Source: Hofstenia miamia
Lineage: Eukaryota; Xenacoelomorpha; Acoela; Hofsteniidae
Reading direction: 5' to 3'
DNA: 33,640 nucleotides
Assembly (NCBI GenBank): GCA_900660155.1
Contig: CABFPE010000035.1
Span: forward strand, 1,051,573 to 1,085,212
Under the pieces are notes generated by a model. That model was not told where the DNA came from. It did not search any database and saw nothing but the letters and a program-made list of their open reading frames with translations. Below are positions 33,572 through 33,640 of the stretch, piece after piece; the first letter of the stretch is position 1; every line of letters starts with the position of its first letter. The position numbers and the translations under genes were made by a program.

Positions 33572-33640
33572 TGTAACATCCTCCACCTAGCTTGTTACGC
33601 CGTGTTTAATCACTGTTAAGGGATGCTTAGTAAACTGCAG
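33572..33640 (-). mobile_element. A-type LTR, start of an inverted copy (cut by window edge)
   Basis: TGTAACATCCTCCACCTAGC and the following bases match 10213-10281 and, reversed, 9165-9233 and 259-327. It is inserted in the B-type LTR; the five bases before it are CTTAG, the left candidate target duplication. Confidence 0.8.

Overview
This is a eukaryotic, AT-rich, repeat-dominated window. I see no host gene, tRNA, rRNA or CRISPR. Nearly everything is LTR retrotransposon of the Ty3/Gypsy type (retropepsin, RT, RNase H and integrase in that order, with a GPY/F-like integrase tail). The elements are decayed and nested in each other. An animal genome with CpG methylation, probably an invertebrate, is the best guess. 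That rests on element type and on CpG-type decay of the coding sequence; the species cannot be named from this window.

Three related internal regions are present. Element E (+, about 328-7420) is the oldest: pol with many stops, a decayed second reading frame (ORF2), a purine tract and its own 3' LTR. Element M (-, 18020 down to 7507) has a 5' LTR, primer-binding site, gag, pol and ORF2. It is broken by two LTR insertions and a 1,000-N gap. Element B (+, 21414-32949) has a 5' LTR, primer-binding site, gag, pol and ORF2. It contains a 1,469-bp segment given twice around a single N, which looks like an assembly error.

Two related LTR types make up the rest. 'B-type' LTRs (about 1.14-1.18 kb, TGTAGCAT...ATGCTACA) occur at 16875-18020 (-), 18544-19721 (+, very diverged), 19741-20909 (+, solo, TTTG target duplication), 21080-21413 (-, fragment), 21414-22549 (+) and 32968-33571 (+). 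'A-type' LTRs (TGTAGCATCATCC...GGAGGATGTTACA) occur at 1-327 (+), 8500-9233 (+, solo, GTTCC target duplication), 10213-10916 (-, runs into the gap) and 33572-33640 (-). Every A-type copy seen lies inside an element of this same group.

The most interesting content is ORF2, a long frame after pol (about 1,000 codons in B) found in all three elements, with no envelope-like signal or membrane segments and no family I recognise. Its N-terminal part carries a short in-frame repeat, R-F/L-E/K-G, coded by a 14-bp motif that also occurs twice in the protease-RT linker of pol. The copies differ almost only by CpG decay (CGA to TGA or CAA), which hides the repeat as stops and glutamines. At one RT codon the three elements show CGA, TGA and CAA, so most in-frame TGAs are probably methylation-driven mutations.
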